From an uncultured Pseudomonas sp. (GTDB lineage Bacteria; Pseudomonadota; Gammaproteobacteria; Pseudomonadales; Pseudomonadaceae): a stretch of DNA of 5,989 bases. The notes beneath the pieces are model-generated. The model saw only the letters and a list, made by a program, of their open reading frames with translations. It was not told the origin of the DNA and ran no database searches. Made by a program: the position numbers and the translations under genes. Shown here piece by piece: positions 1-5,989 of this stretch. Positions within the stretch are counted from its first letter, which is position 1. The number at the start of each line of letters is the position of its first letter. The stretch lies in the NCBI RefSeq assembly GCF_946885885.1, contig NZ_CAMPHN010000238.1, positions 1 to 5,989 of the forward strand, given 5' to 3'.

Positions 1-1765
1 GGTTACCGGCACCGGACAGCATGGCTTCCACATGGGCGCGGGTACGCGGCAGGATACGTGCGAAGTAGAAACGCGCGGTCTGCAGCTTGGCCTTGTAGAA
101 GGCCTCGTCTTCGGTACCGGCAGCGAGCTTCTCGGCAGCCAGGCGTGCCATGTCGGCCCAGAAGTAGGCCAGGCAGACATAACCGGAATACATCAGGTAA
201 TCCACCGAAGCGGCACCGACTTCTTCGCGGTCCTTCATCGCCGCCATGCCGATCTTCATGGTCAGTTCGCCCCACTCCTTGTTCAGCTTGGCCAGCGGCT
301 CGATCAGTCCTTTAACCGACTCGTTGCCTTCGTTGGCCTGGCAGAACTTGTGCACGATCTTGGTGAAGCCTTTCAGCGCTTCGCCTTGGGTCTGCAGGAC
401 CTTACGACCGAGCAGGTCGAGTGCCTGGATACCGGTGGTGCCTTCGTACAGCATGGAGATACGGCTGTCGCGAACGTTCTGCTCCATGCCCCACTCGGCG
501 ATAAAGCCGTGGCCACCGTAGATCTGTACGCCGTGGTTGGCCGCTTCGAAGCCGACTTCGGTCATAAAGGCTTTGGCGATCGGGGTGAGGAAGGCCAGCA
601 GCGCGTCTGCCTGCTTCTTCTCGGCTTCGTCCTGGCTGTACTTGACGATGTCGACCTGCTTGGCGGTGAAGTACACCATCGCGCGGTTGCCTTCGGCGAA
701 AGCCTTCATGGTCAGCAGCATGCGGCGCACGTCCGGATGCACGATGATCGGGTCGGCGGCTTTTTCCGGCGCTTTCGGGCCAGTCAGAGAGCGCATCTGC
801 AGACGCTCGCGAGCGTACTTCAGGCCGCCCTGGAAGCCGGCTTCAGCGTGAGCCAGACCTTGCAGTGCGGTACCCAGACGCGCGGTGTTCATAAAGGTGA
901 ACATGCAGTTCAGACCCTTGTTCGCCGGGCCGATCAGATAACCGGTGGCCGCGTCGAAGTTCATCACGCAGGTGGCGTTGCCGTGGATGCCCATCTTGTG
1001 CTCGATCGAGCCACAGGACACCGCGTTACGCTCGCCCGCGCCGCCTTCGGCGTTCGGCAGGAACTTGGGCACGATGAACAGCGAGATGCCTTTGGTGCCG
1101 GCCGGTGCGTCGGGCAGGCGCGCCAGAACGATGTGGACGATGTTATCGGCCATGTCGTGTTCACCGGCGGAAATGAAGATCTTGGTGCCGGAAACCTTGT
1201 AGCTGCCGTCGGCCTGCGGTTCGGCCTTGGTGCGCAGCATGCCCAGGTCGGTGCCGCAATGCGGCTCGGTCAGGCACATGGTGCCGGTCCACTCGCCGGA
1301 AACCAGCTTGGTCAGATAAGCATGCTTCTGCTCGTCGGTACCGTGCTCGGAGATGGTGTTCATCGCACCGTGGGACAGGCCGGGGTACATACCCCAGGAC
1401 CAGTTGGCGGTGCCGACCATTTCGCTGATCGCCAGGCCCAGGGACTCGGGCAGACCCTGACCGCCGTGGTCGACGTTGTGCGCCAGGCTCGGCCAGCCGC
1501 CTTCGACGAATTGCTTGTAGGCTTCTTTGAAGCCGGTCGGGGTTTTAACGCCGGATTCGCTCCAGGTGCAACCTTCGGTGTCACCTACACGATTCAGCGG
1601 GGACAGTACCTGCTCACAGAACTTGGCGCCTTCTTCGAGGATGGCGTCGACCATGTCCGGGGTAGCGTCCTGGCAGCCAGGCAGGCTCTGATAATGCGCT
1701 TCGTAGCCGAGCAGTTCGTCGCGAACGAAGCGAATATCACGCAAGGGGGCCTTGTAATCAGGCAT
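1..1765 (-). CDS. fadE: Acyl-CoA dehydrogenase, FadE family (3' end outside window)
   Basis: This is a flavoprotein that catalyses the first step of fatty-acid beta-oxidation, oxidising acyl-CoA to trans-2-enoyl-CoA. The window shows 588 residues with no stop. Pseudomonas relatives are about 600 residues, so only about a dozen are missing. The protein starts [13 protein letters not shown]. The FAD/substrate motif [13 protein letters not shown] lies at about 163-175 and [11 protein letters not shown] at about 194-204. The helical C-terminal dehydrogenase domain carries [16 protein letters not shown], whose Glu441 aligns with the catalytic base of the family (the YEGT motif). Residues after about 470 form the extra C-terminal domain found in this 600-residue subgroup, which also occurs in P. 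aeruginosa PA0506 (FadE1). The ATG at 1765 is preceded by AGAGG (1775-1779) at 9 nt spacing. A promoter and a PsrA-type box lie upstream, so the gene is probably induced by fatty acids. Long-chain preference is inferred from the relative, not seen in the sequence. Confidence 0.95.
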   Translation of the reverse strand, partial: MPDYKAPLRDIRFVRDELLGYEAHYQSLPGCQDATPDMVDAILEEGAKFCEQVLSPLNRVGDTEGCTWSESGVKTPTGFKEAYKQFVEGGWPSLAHNVDHGGQGLPESLGLAISEMVGTANWSWGMYPGLSHGAMNTISEHGTDEQKHAYLTKLVSGEWTGTMCLTEPHCGTDLGMLRTKAEPQADGSYKVSGTKIFISAGEHDMADNIVHIVLARLPDAPAGTKGISLFIVPKFLPNAEGGAGERNAVSCGSIEHKMGIHGNATCVMNFDAATGYLIGPANKGLNCMFTFMNTARLGTALQGLAHAEAGFQGGLKYARERLQMRSLTGPKAPEKAADPIIVHPDVRRMLLTMKAFAEGNRAMVYFTAKQVDIVKYSQDEAEKKQADALLAFLTPIAKAFMTEVGFEAANHGVQIYGGHGFIAEWGMEQNVRDSRISMLYEGTTGIQALDLLGRKVLQTQGEALKGFTKIVHKFCQANEGNESVKGLIEPLAKLNKEWGELTMKIGMAAMKDREEVGAASVDYLMYSGYVCLAYFWADMARLAAEKLAAGTEDEAFYKAKLQTARFYFARILPRTRAHVEAMLSGAGN

Positions 1766-1860
1766 AGCGGTTAACCTCTGCGGTGGATTCTAAAGTGTAG
1801 GTGACCGGAACGGTCGCACTGGGTTCGATGCCGATTTTGCAGTCTTTGCACTCGAACAAT

Positions 1861-1874
1861 CAAACAGGCGTTTG
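1861..1874. promoter_or_regulatory. PsrA-type operator upstream of fadE
   Basis: CAAAC-AGGC-GTTTG is a perfect 5-4-5 inverted repeat, and it extends to 6-4-6 with the flanking T and A. It fits the consensus known for the TetR-family fatty-acid sensor PsrA of Pseudomonas, (G/C)AAAC-N2-4-GTTTG(C/G). It starts 1 bp downstream of the predicted -10 and covers the expected transcription start, which is a repressor position. The inferred role is repression of fadE that is relieved by long-chain fatty acid or acyl-CoA binding to PsrA. The psrA gene itself is not in the window. Confidence 0.7.
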
Positions 1875-1875
1875 A

Positions 1876-1904
1876 AACATACGTTTACGCCCATCCCTTG
1901 TCAA
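1876..1904 (-). promoter_or_regulatory. Sigma70-type promoter for fadE
   Basis: On the minus strand a perfect -35 TTGACA (1904-1899) is followed by a 17-nt spacer and TATGTT (1881-1876), which matches 4 of 6 positions of the -10 consensus. The predicted start is near 1869, giving a leader of about 105 nt before the fadE ATG. It lies in the gap between the SprA-related gene (stop at 1922) and fadE, with the -35 starting 18 bp after that stop. A second possible -10 (TAGAAT, 1792-1787), much nearer to fadE, has no recognisable -35. Confidence 0.65.
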
Positions 1905-1921
1905 GCATCGGCAAAGGTTCG

Positions 1922-2647
1922 TTATGCGCGTAGATCGATCAACGGCCCCGTCGAATCGGCACCACCCAGGCGCCGATACAGTTCCAGACTAGGCAATGCC
2001 GATGCCGCCTGCTCGGCTGCCGACGGGTTTTCCACCGACAGCTCGTCCTGCGCGGTTTCTTCCGCGCGCTGCGGGCGGTTTTCGGCGGTCTCGCTGCGCT
2101 GCTGCTCGGCAAGCTCAGCCCGGGCCTGGGTCATCTGTGCCTGGGCTTGAGCCGCGACACGGAGATCCTGGGCCGAGGGCTCGGCAGGCGCCAAGGCCGC
2201 ACGCAGTACGATTTCCATTTTCCTCAGCGTGGCTTCGGGGTCGTTCGGCACAGCACTGACATCGATGCTGACCTCGCCGCCTACGGCATAGCGCTTGCCG
2301 TCCGGGCCACGGGTGAAGGTGTAGGTGGGCGCCCCCGCATAGACCCCGCCGACGGCGGCATGGGCCTGCTCATGGGTGCGCACTTCGGCATCGCGACTGA
2401 CCAGCTCAGCGATTTCGAGCTGTTCCAGGCGCTGTTGCTGTGGGCTTTCTTGGGGGGTTTGGCCGTTAGCGGCGGAGGTTTCATCCGCCTCGGCGCGCTG
2501 CTCGTCGCTCGGCGCGGCTGCCGACGCGGTGGGTACCCGAGCCGAGCGGGAGGTGACGGGATCGGCAGAAACATCGGGTGTAGCCGGACGGGCCGGCAGT
2601 GAGGACGCTGCAGGCGCAAGGTACATCGCTGCGCCGCCAATCTGCAT
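1922..2647 (-). CDS. SprA-related putative zinc metalloprotease (HEQAH)
   Basis: This is a 241-residue protein whose core (about 78-170) looks like the SprA-related family, annotated in databases as putative metalloprotease. The key stretch is [13 protein letters not shown], with the zinc-protease pattern HExxH at residues 92-96. It is followed by [27 protein letters not shown] (about 114-131) and [19 protein letters not shown]. Glu125 in the GGEVSID motif is a possible third zinc ligand, which is inference. Residues 1-75 are Ala/Pro/Ser-rich and probably disordered. There is no signal peptide or membrane segment. The tail (about 165-215) is Gln/Glu/Ala-rich and may be helical. The ATG at 2647 is supported by GAGGA (2660-2656) at 8 nt spacing. 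The gene lies 77 nt after the mini flagellar-rod-like gene and could share its transcript. Substrate and role are unknown, and proteolytic activity is predicted from the motif only. Confidence 0.85.
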   Translation of the reverse strand: MQIGGAAMYLAPAASSLPARPATPDVSADPVTSRSARVPTASAAAPSDEQRAEADETSAANGQTPQESPQQQRLEQLEIAELVSRDAEVRTHEQAHAAVGGVYAGAPTYTFTRGPDGKRYAVGGEVSIDVSAVPNDPEATLRKMEIVLRAALAPAEPSAQDLRVAAQAQAQMTQARAELAEQQRSETAENRPQRAEETAQDELSVENPSAAEQAASALPSLELYRRLGGADSTGPLIDLRA

Positions 2648-2724
2648 ATAAGCGTTCCTCGCCTCGAGCCTCCGGGCCGCTTCCGGAGTTGTTACAAAAT
2701 TTAATCAGGCCCGCGACAAACCAC

Positions 2725-3024
2725 TCAAGCGCTGGTGTCGATCAACGTCCCCAGCACCTCGTCGGCGGTTTTCACCACCTTGGCGCCCGCCTCGGCCTCG
2801 TTCTGCCCTTGCCGCAGCGCCACCAAGCTCTCGGCCAGATCGGGCCTGCTCTGCTCGGCCGAACTGGGCGTCGGATTGACCTGATTGGCAGGCGGCGTCG
2901 AGGTTGGCTGCGGCACGGGGGTCGCCGCATTGCCGGCGATATCGGCCGCGGCCTGATCGACCCGGCGCTGTCCGGACTGGATGGCGCCGATGCCGGCATT
3001 GAAAGCATTACCGGAGATTTCCAT
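2725..3024 (-). CDS. Small protein with flagellar rod/hook N- and C-terminal signatures
   Basis: This is a 99-residue protein. Its first 30 residues, MEISGNAFNAGIGAIQSGQR followed by RVDQAAADIAGN, have the pattern of the flagellar rod/hook N-terminal domain (an Ala/Leu-rich amphipathic helix ending near the ANNIAN motif of FlgB/C/E/F/G). The last 35, with LVALRQGQNEAEAGAKVVKT then ADEVLGTLIDTSA, closely follow the C-terminal signature of FlgE/FlgG-type proteins (NAKVIKTADEMLGTLL). The body domain between the two is absent and is replaced by a Pro/Thr/Asn-rich linker (about 32-61). A position-equivalent uncharacterised gene sits between bioD and the acyl-CoA dehydrogenase in other Pseudomonas. 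The ATG at 3024 is chosen because GGGAG lies 7 nt upstream. The reading frame is open further upstream to 3174, but those residues are not family-like and lack a ribosome site. A structural or export-related flagellar role is inferred, not shown. Confidence 0.85.
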   Translation of the reverse strand: MEISGNAFNAGIGAIQSGQRRVDQAAADIAGNAATPVPQPTSTPPANQVNPTPSSAEQSRPDLAESLVALRQGQNEAEAGAKVVKTADEVLGTLIDTSA

Positions 3025-3121
3025 ACCTAAGCTCCCGCTCATTGGCAGAACCGTATCTGTATTCATTGAAGCAGAGATTGCTCGAAAAATGTACAGGCAA
3101 AAGGCTATGGCGAAAATCCTG

Positions 3122-3150
3122 CTTATAGCCTGGAGATCGGCATATGCCGC
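3122..3150 (-). promoter_or_regulatory. Possible promoter upstream of the rod-like small gene
   Basis: TATAAG (3127-3122, 5 of 6 to the -10 consensus) lies 17 nt downstream of GCGGCA (3150-3145, only 3 of 6 to the -35). The spacer contains the 12-bp palindrome CGGCATATGCCG (3138-3149), and an overlapping ATCGGC-N7-GCCGAT dyad spans 3136-3154. A regulator could bind here, but no known motif is recognised. This is the only reasonable promoter candidate in the 172-nt gap after bioD. Confidence 0.3.
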
Positions 3151-3196
3151 CGATACGATCCGGGGAAATTGCATTGGCCACGCCGACCGACGCGCC

Positions 3197-3886
3197 TTAT
3201 ATGCCCGGATCGAGCAGCCCCAGATCGAGATAACCGGCCACCGCCGCGGGCGTGGCTTCGGCCAGGCGCGGCAGGCACCCCAGGCAAGGCGCCGGCAGAC
3301 GCTCGGCCAGGGTCGCCAGATTGTCTTCGAGGCGGGATGTCTGCGGGTCGACCAGATTGGCCACCCAGCCCGCCAATACCAGGCCGTCGCGCGCGATCGC
3401 CTCGGCCGTCAGCAGCGCCTGATTGATGCAACCCAGGCGCACGCCGACCACCAGGATCACCGGTAAATTCAGGGCGATCGGCAGATCGGCCAGCGTCGCC
3501 CGCCCCGCCAGCGGCACCCGCCAACCGCCGGCGCCCTCGACCAGAGTGAAGTCCGCTCGCTTATCCAGAATCGCCCGCACCGGGCCGCGCAACGCCTCCA
3601 CATCCAGCACCGCACCGGCTTCGCGGGCCGCCAGATGCGGAGCGATGGCCGGTTCGAAGGCCAGCGGATTGACCTCTTCGTAGCGCAGCGCCAGGGTGCA
3701 TTCGCCGAGCAGGGCCAGGGCGTCCTCGTTGCGCAAACCCTCGGCGCTGCGCTGGCAACCCGAGGCCACCGGCTTGGCCGCGGCGGTGGACAGCCCGGCC
3801 ATGCGCGCGGCGTGCAGCAGACCGGCGGCGACCGTGGTCTTGCCGATTTCAGTGTCGGTGCCGGTAACGAAATAGGCTCGAGTCAT
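3197..3886 (-). CDS. bioD: Dethiobiotin synthetase BioD
   Basis: BioD is the ATP- and CO2-dependent cytoplasmic enzyme that closes the ureido ring of 7,8-diaminononanoate to give dethiobiotin, the penultimate step of biotin synthesis. The 229 residues match the usual length. The phosphate-binding loop GTDTEIGKTT is at 9-18 (Lys16), and the substrate motif AKPVASGC is at 37-44 (Lys38). VEGAGGWRVPL is at 116-126 (Glu117), VVGVRLGCINQALLT at 146-160 and ANLVDP at 176-181, all hallmarks of the family. The ATG at 3886 has AGGAG (3899-3895) at 8 nt spacing. It does not overlap bioC directly, because an 83-bp insert carrying a diverged copy of the bioD 5' end separates the two genes. It appears to be the last gene of the bio operon. 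No clear terminator follows the TAA. Confidence 0.97.
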   Translation of the reverse strand: MTRAYFVTGTDTEIGKTTVAAGLLHAARMAGLSTAAAKPVASGCQRSAEGLRNEDALALLGECTLALRYEEVNPLAFEPAIAPHLAAREAGAVLDVEALRGPVRAILDKRADFTLVEGAGGWRVPLAGRATLADLPIALNLPVILVVGVRLGCINQALLTAEAIARDGLVLAGWVANLVDPQTSRLEDNLATLAERLPAPCLGCLPRLAEATPAAVAGYLDLGLLDPGI

Positions 3887-3972
3887 AGCAACCTCTCCTG
3901 CCCGGCTGATCTTGCCGGCTCTCCAGCAACAATCAGGCTATCGGTACCGGTGACGAAATAGGCCGCAGTCAT
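3883..3972 (-). pseudogene. Remnant or duplicate of the bioD 5' end (29-codon frame)
   Basis: The frame begins with ATG at 3972, overlapping the bioC stop as ATGA, and reads [11 protein letters not shown]. It matches the bioD N-terminus (MTRAYFVTGTD) at 10 of 11 residues, then diverges to an unrelated tail and ends in TGA at 3885-3883, which overlaps the real bioD ATG. The tail contains the bioD ribosome site. The P-loop is lost, so it cannot be a functional BioD. It may still be translated as a coupling leader peptide between bioC and bioD. The likely origin is partial duplication or recombination at an ancestral bioC-bioD ATGA overlap. Confidence 0.6.
3940..3972 (-). repeat. 33-bp direct repeat, copy 1 (copy 2 is the bioD start, 3854-3886)
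   Basis: Comparison of the first 33 nt from the ATG at 3972 with the first 33 nt of bioD (from 3886) gives 27 identities. Three changes fall in codon 3 (GCG to CGA), and the others are synonymous (GTC/GTT, GGT/GGC, GAT/GAC). The copies are offset by 86 bp. Silent divergence suggests that the copies are old, or that one came from a related strain, rather than a fresh tandem duplication. Confidence 0.85.
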
Positions 3973-4778
3973 ACTTGGCGCTCCTTGTGCAGTACGCCGT
4001 ACACCACTTGATAGGTCGCCGGCAGCCCTTGCGGCTGGCGGAACCGCTCGTAGGCGGCGAGCAGCGCCAGCATGCGCGCGCGCCCGGTCAGACCGCCCGG
4101 CCGGCCAGGGTTGAGGTTGTGGGCGCCCAAGGCTTTGAGTTCATGGGTGAGGCTGCGCACATCCGGGTAATACAGCACCTGCGGATGGGTATGCAGGCTC
4201 AGCACCTGCAATCCGCTGGCGGCGCACAACCCTTGATAATCCTCGAAACGGCGGAAGCGGTTGACGTGAACGAAGCCGTCCACCGCTTGCCAGCTGTCGC
4301 GCAACTCCCGCAGCGTGCCGACGCACAGACTGCTGAAGGCCAATACGCCGCCCGGCCGCAGCACCCGCCGAGCCTCACGCAATACCGCGGCGAAATCCCC
4401 GCACCATTGCAGTGCCAGGCTGGAGAACAGCAGATCGCAGGACTCGTCGCCCAGCGGCAGGCGCTCGGCGTCGCCGGCGACGAAGTGCCGCGCGCCCGCC
4501 AACGGCCGCGCATGACGCAACATGCCTTCGGCGATATCCACGGCGACGCCTTCGGCGCCTGGGAAGCGCTCGCCGAGGGTGCGACTGAAATAGCCGGTGC
4601 CGCAGCCCAGGTCCAGCCAGCGAGCAGGGCTGCTCGACTCAGGTAACCGCGCCAACAGCTCATGACCCACCGCCCGCTGCAGCGCGGCGACGCTGTCGTA
4701 GCTCTCGGCGGCGCGGGAAAAGGAAGCGGCCACCTGATGTTTATCCGGCAGGCCGCCAGGCTGGTAGGTTTCGCTCAT
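3969..4778 (-). CDS. bioC: Malonyl-[ACP] O-methyltransferase BioC
   Basis: BioC is an S-adenosylmethionine-dependent methyltransferase that esterifies malonyl-ACP, disguising it as a fatty-acid primer and so starting pimelate synthesis. It has 269 residues. The BioC hallmark [20 protein letters not shown] is at about 13-32, followed by LQRAVG. SAM motif I, LDLGCGTG, is at 55-62, and Asp81 ends the second strand (GVAVD). GDAERLPL is at 102-109 and SLALQWC at 120-126, with [13 protein letters not shown] following. The ATG at 4778 (MSETYQPGG) is chosen because an upstream in-frame ATG at 4829 lies in the REP element, whose sequence would add 17 non-family residues. The ribosome site is weak (AAGG, 4789-4786). 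It begins 2 nt after the base of a 23-bp hairpin, so translation may be affected. The stop overlaps an ATG as ATGA, but that ATG belongs to the bioD-like remnant. Confidence 0.95.
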   Translation of the reverse strand: MSETYQPGGLPDKHQVAASFSRAAESYDSVAALQRAVGHELLARLPESSSPARWLDLGCGTGYFSRTLGERFPGAEGVAVDIAEGMLRHARPLAGARHFVAGDAERLPLGDESCDLLFSSLALQWCGDFAAVLREARRVLRPGGVLAFSSLCVGTLRELRDSWQAVDGFVHVNRFRRFEDYQGLCAASGLQVLSLHTHPQVLYYPDVRSLTHELKALGAHNLNPGRPGGLTGRARMLALLAAYERFRQPQGLPATYQVVYGVLHKERQV

Positions 4779-4791
4779 TGGTTGGCCTTGA

Positions 4792-4852
4792 CGTAGGGTG
4801 CGCCGTGCGCACCATTGATCCGCCACCATTGGTGCGCACGGCGCACCCTACG
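4792..4852. repeat. REPIN-like inverted REP pair between bioH and bioC
   Basis: Two perfectly complementary 23-bp arms (4792-4814 and 4830-4852) flank a 15-nt loop. Each arm starts with the GTAG tetranucleotide typical of REPs linked to RAYT transposases. Each arm is also a small palindrome, GGTGCGC-CGT-GCGCACC at 4797-4813 in the left arm, so the unit is two REPs in inverted orientation, the REPIN layout. It fills 61 of the 77 nt between the bioH stop and the bioC start. No T-tract follows the stem on either strand, so it is not an obvious terminator. It may stabilise the mRNA or alter bioC translation. Confidence 0.85.
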
Positions 4853-4856
4853 GAGA

Positions 4857-5588
4857 TCAATCATCACCGACCTCGTGCAGAAATGCCTGAATCGCCGCGG
4901 CCAGCTCGTGGGGACGTTCCAGGGCGAAGGCATGGCTGGCGCTGTCGAGCAGACCGATTTCGACATCCGGCAGCAATGCCAGCAGGGCCTGCGCAGCTCC
5001 GCCAGGCACCAGGGCATCCAGACCGGCGAACAAATGCAGTTGCGGGCCGACGAAGGCCTGCACGGCCGCACGGGTATCCAAAGCAGCCAACAGATCCAGC
5101 CCGGCCAACAGCTGCGCCGGCGCAATGGCCGGCGCGGCCGCCTGCAACTGCCGCGACAGACCGCGCGGGTCGGCGGCGCCCTGGGCACAGAGCAAGGCGA
5201 AGCGCTTCAGAGTAGCGCGCGCATCGTCTGCGCAGCCCTGGCGAAAGGCGGTGAATGTCTCTGCGGCCATGGCGCTAGGCCAATCCGCGTCGGCGACGAA
5301 GCGCAGGTTGCTGGCCAAGGTCAACAAGCCGGGGCAGCGCTCACCACGGCGCGCGGCCAGTTCGGCGGCGAGCATGCCGCCCAAGGACCAGCCGCCGAGC
5401 CAGGCGTCTTGCGCAAGGTTGTCGTCCAACTCGTCGAGCCAGTCGGCGGGGTCGCTGGAATCGAGCAATGGCAGCGGCTCGATCTCGACATGCAAACGCG
5501 GATCGAGGCCACGCAAGGCGGCCGCCAAGGGCTCGAGCGGCGCCGTACCCAGGCCCCAACCGGGCAATAGAATCAGCCGATCACGCAT
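4857..5588 (-). CDS. bioH: Pimeloyl-[ACP] methyl ester esterase BioH
   Basis: BioH is an alpha/beta-hydrolase that removes the methyl group from pimeloyl-ACP methyl ester, ending the BioC-BioH route to pimeloyl-ACP. It has 243 residues from the chosen start, [20 protein letters not shown]. The oxyanion region LPGWG is at 8-12 and the nucleophile elbow GGWSLGG at 65-71 (Ser68). The probable acid Asp191 lies in [10 protein letters not shown], and His219 in [11 protein letters not shown] completes the triad. This corresponds to Ser82, Asp207 and His235 of E. coli BioH. The ATG at 5588 overlaps the bioF stop by 8 nt. An in-frame ATG at 5597 would add MPP. A GAGG lies 3 nt upstream of that ATG and 12 nt upstream of the chosen one, so the ribosome site does not decide. 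The chosen start rests on the usual start of Pseudomonas BioH. The right arm of the REP doublet begins 4 nt after the stop codon. Confidence 0.95.
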   Translation of the reverse strand: MRDRLILLPGWGLGTAPLEPLAAALRGLDPRLHVEIEPLPLLDSSDPADWLDELDDNLAQDAWLGGWSLGGMLAAELAARRGERCPGLLTLASNLRFVADADWPSAMAAETFTAFRQGCADDARATLKRFALLCAQGAADPRGLSRQLQAAAPAIAPAQLLAGLDLLAALDTRAAVQAFVGPQLHLFAGLDALVPGGAAQALLALLPDVEIGLLDSASHAFALERPHELAAAIQAFLHEVGDD

Positions 5589-5989
5589 TGGCGGCATCCG
5601 CCTCGGGCAGCAGCGCCCAGCACTCGGCCAGGGCCTCGAGCAGCAACTCCAACTGCGCCAGGCTATGGGCCGCCGACAGCGTCACCCGCAGGCGCGCGCT
5701 ACCGGCCGGCACGGTTGGCGGGCGAATCGCGGTGACCAGCAAACCGCGCTCACGCAGCAACTGCGACAACTGCAACGCGCGGGCGCTGTCGCCGACCAGG
5801 ATCGGCTGGATCGGCGTGGCGCTGTCCATCAATTGCAGGCCGATCGCCTGGGCGCCTGCGCGGAAGCGCTTGATCAGGTCATCCAGGTGCTCGCGGCGCC
5901 AGTGTTCGCTGCGCAGCAGCTCCAGGCTCTTCAAGGTGGCGCAGGCCAGCGCCGGCGGCTGGCTGGTGGTGTAGATATAGGGCCGGGCG
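5581..5989 (-). CDS. bioF: 8-amino-7-oxononanoate synthase BioF (5' part outside window)
   Basis: BioF is a PLP-dependent enzyme (fold type I) that condenses pimeloyl-ACP with L-alanine to give 8-amino-7-oxononanoate. Only the last 135 codons are in view, about a third of the usual 385-395 residues. The PLP-binding lysine is therefore not visible. The conserved segments seen are [40 protein letters not shown] and [20 protein letters not shown], which closely follow E. coli BioF ([14 protein letters not shown]). The frame is open to the right edge, so the gene continues upstream. Its stop lies inside the start of bioH, consistent with translational coupling. It should be preceded by bioB in Pseudomonas, which cannot be checked here. 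Confidence 0.96.
   Translation of the reverse strand, partial: ARPYIYTTSQPPALACATLKSLELLRSEHWRREHLDDLIKRFRAGAQAIGLQLMDSATPIQPILVGDSARALQLSQLLRERGLLVTAIRPPTVPAGSARLRVTLSAAHSLAQLELLLEALAECWALLPEADAANA

Noticed and set aside
32..1774. A 580-codon open frame on the plus strand across the acyl-CoA dehydrogenase
   Set aside because: It is antisense to a gene with clear family motifs over its full length. Long antisense frames are common in high-G+C coding DNA with strong third-position bias, and its translation resembles no known family.
2670..2688. Hairpin CTCCGG-N7-CCGGAG between the mini rod-like gene and the SprA-related gene, as a terminator
   Set aside because: The stem is only 6 bp and has no T-tract on either strand. 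It could at most be a weak RNA structure.
3025..3174. 50-residue N-terminal extension of the mini rod-like protein
   Set aside because: The rod signature begins at the ATG at 3024, which has GGGAG at 7 nt. The extension has no family resemblance and lies in the upstream region.
3169..3186. Sigma54-like GG-N10-GC site on the minus strand after bioD, tempting because many flagellar genes use sigma54
   Set aside because: Several consensus positions are wrong (CGGCGTG instead of TGGCACG), and GG-N10-GC occurs often by chance in high-G+C DNA.
3902..3918. Hairpin CCGGC-N7-GCCGG just before the bioD ribosome site, as an attenuator
   Set aside because: The 5-bp stem is expected by chance in this composition, and there is no T-tract or competing structure.
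4779..4829. Upstream in-frame start for bioC at 4829
   Set aside because: The added 17 residues are translated from the REP doublet, and the family begins near MSETYQPGG. The ATG at 4778 has a (weak) ribosome site.
4792..4852. The REP doublet as a Rho-independent terminator splitting the bio operon
   Set aside because: No run of T follows the stem in the direction of transcription. The downstream genes bioC and bioD complete the same pathway, so read-through is expected.

Overview
The window is high-G+C DNA, and every gene I can support lies on the minus strand. Gene content and order (bioF-bioH-bioC-bioD, two small genes, then a roughly 600-residue acyl-CoA dehydrogenase) match the biotin locus of Pseudomonas sensu lato. 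A PsrA-type operator and a GTAG-headed REP doublet fit the same group. I cannot fix the species from sequence alone.

Reading in the direction of transcription (from high to low coordinates), the right part is a biotin operon. It holds the 3' part of bioF (5581-5989, cut by the window edge), bioH (4857-5588), bioC (3969-4778) and bioD (3197-3886). BioC methylates malonyl-ACP so that the fatty-acid machinery can build pimeloyl-ACP, and BioH removes the methyl ester. BioF condenses pimeloyl-ACP with alanine to give 8-amino-7-oxononanoate (KAPA). BioD closes the ureido ring to make dethiobiotin. The genes bioA and bioB are not in view. Two junctions in this operon are unusual. The bioH-bioC gap is filled almost entirely by a 61-bp inverted REP pair (REPIN-like). 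The bioC-bioD junction carries a diverged extra copy of the first 33 bp of bioD, in a small reading frame that overlaps bioC and bioD by ATGA at its two ends.

The middle part (1922-3024) encodes two small proteins. One is a 99-residue protein made only of the N- and C-terminal signatures of flagellar rod/hook proteins joined by a proline-rich linker. The other is a 241-residue SprA-related protein with an HEQAH zinc-protease motif and a long disordered N-terminus. They are 77 bp apart, may be co-transcribed, and are the least understood genes here.

The left part is a long-chain-type acyl-CoA dehydrogenase (fadE family, beta-oxidation), which runs off the left edge about a dozen residues before its expected end. 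Its 157-bp upstream region has a good sigma70-type promoter (perfect TTGACA, 17-bp spacer). A perfect PsrA-type box lies just downstream of the -10, suggesting repression relieved by long-chain fatty acids. No RNA genes, CRISPR arrays or insertion sequences were seen.
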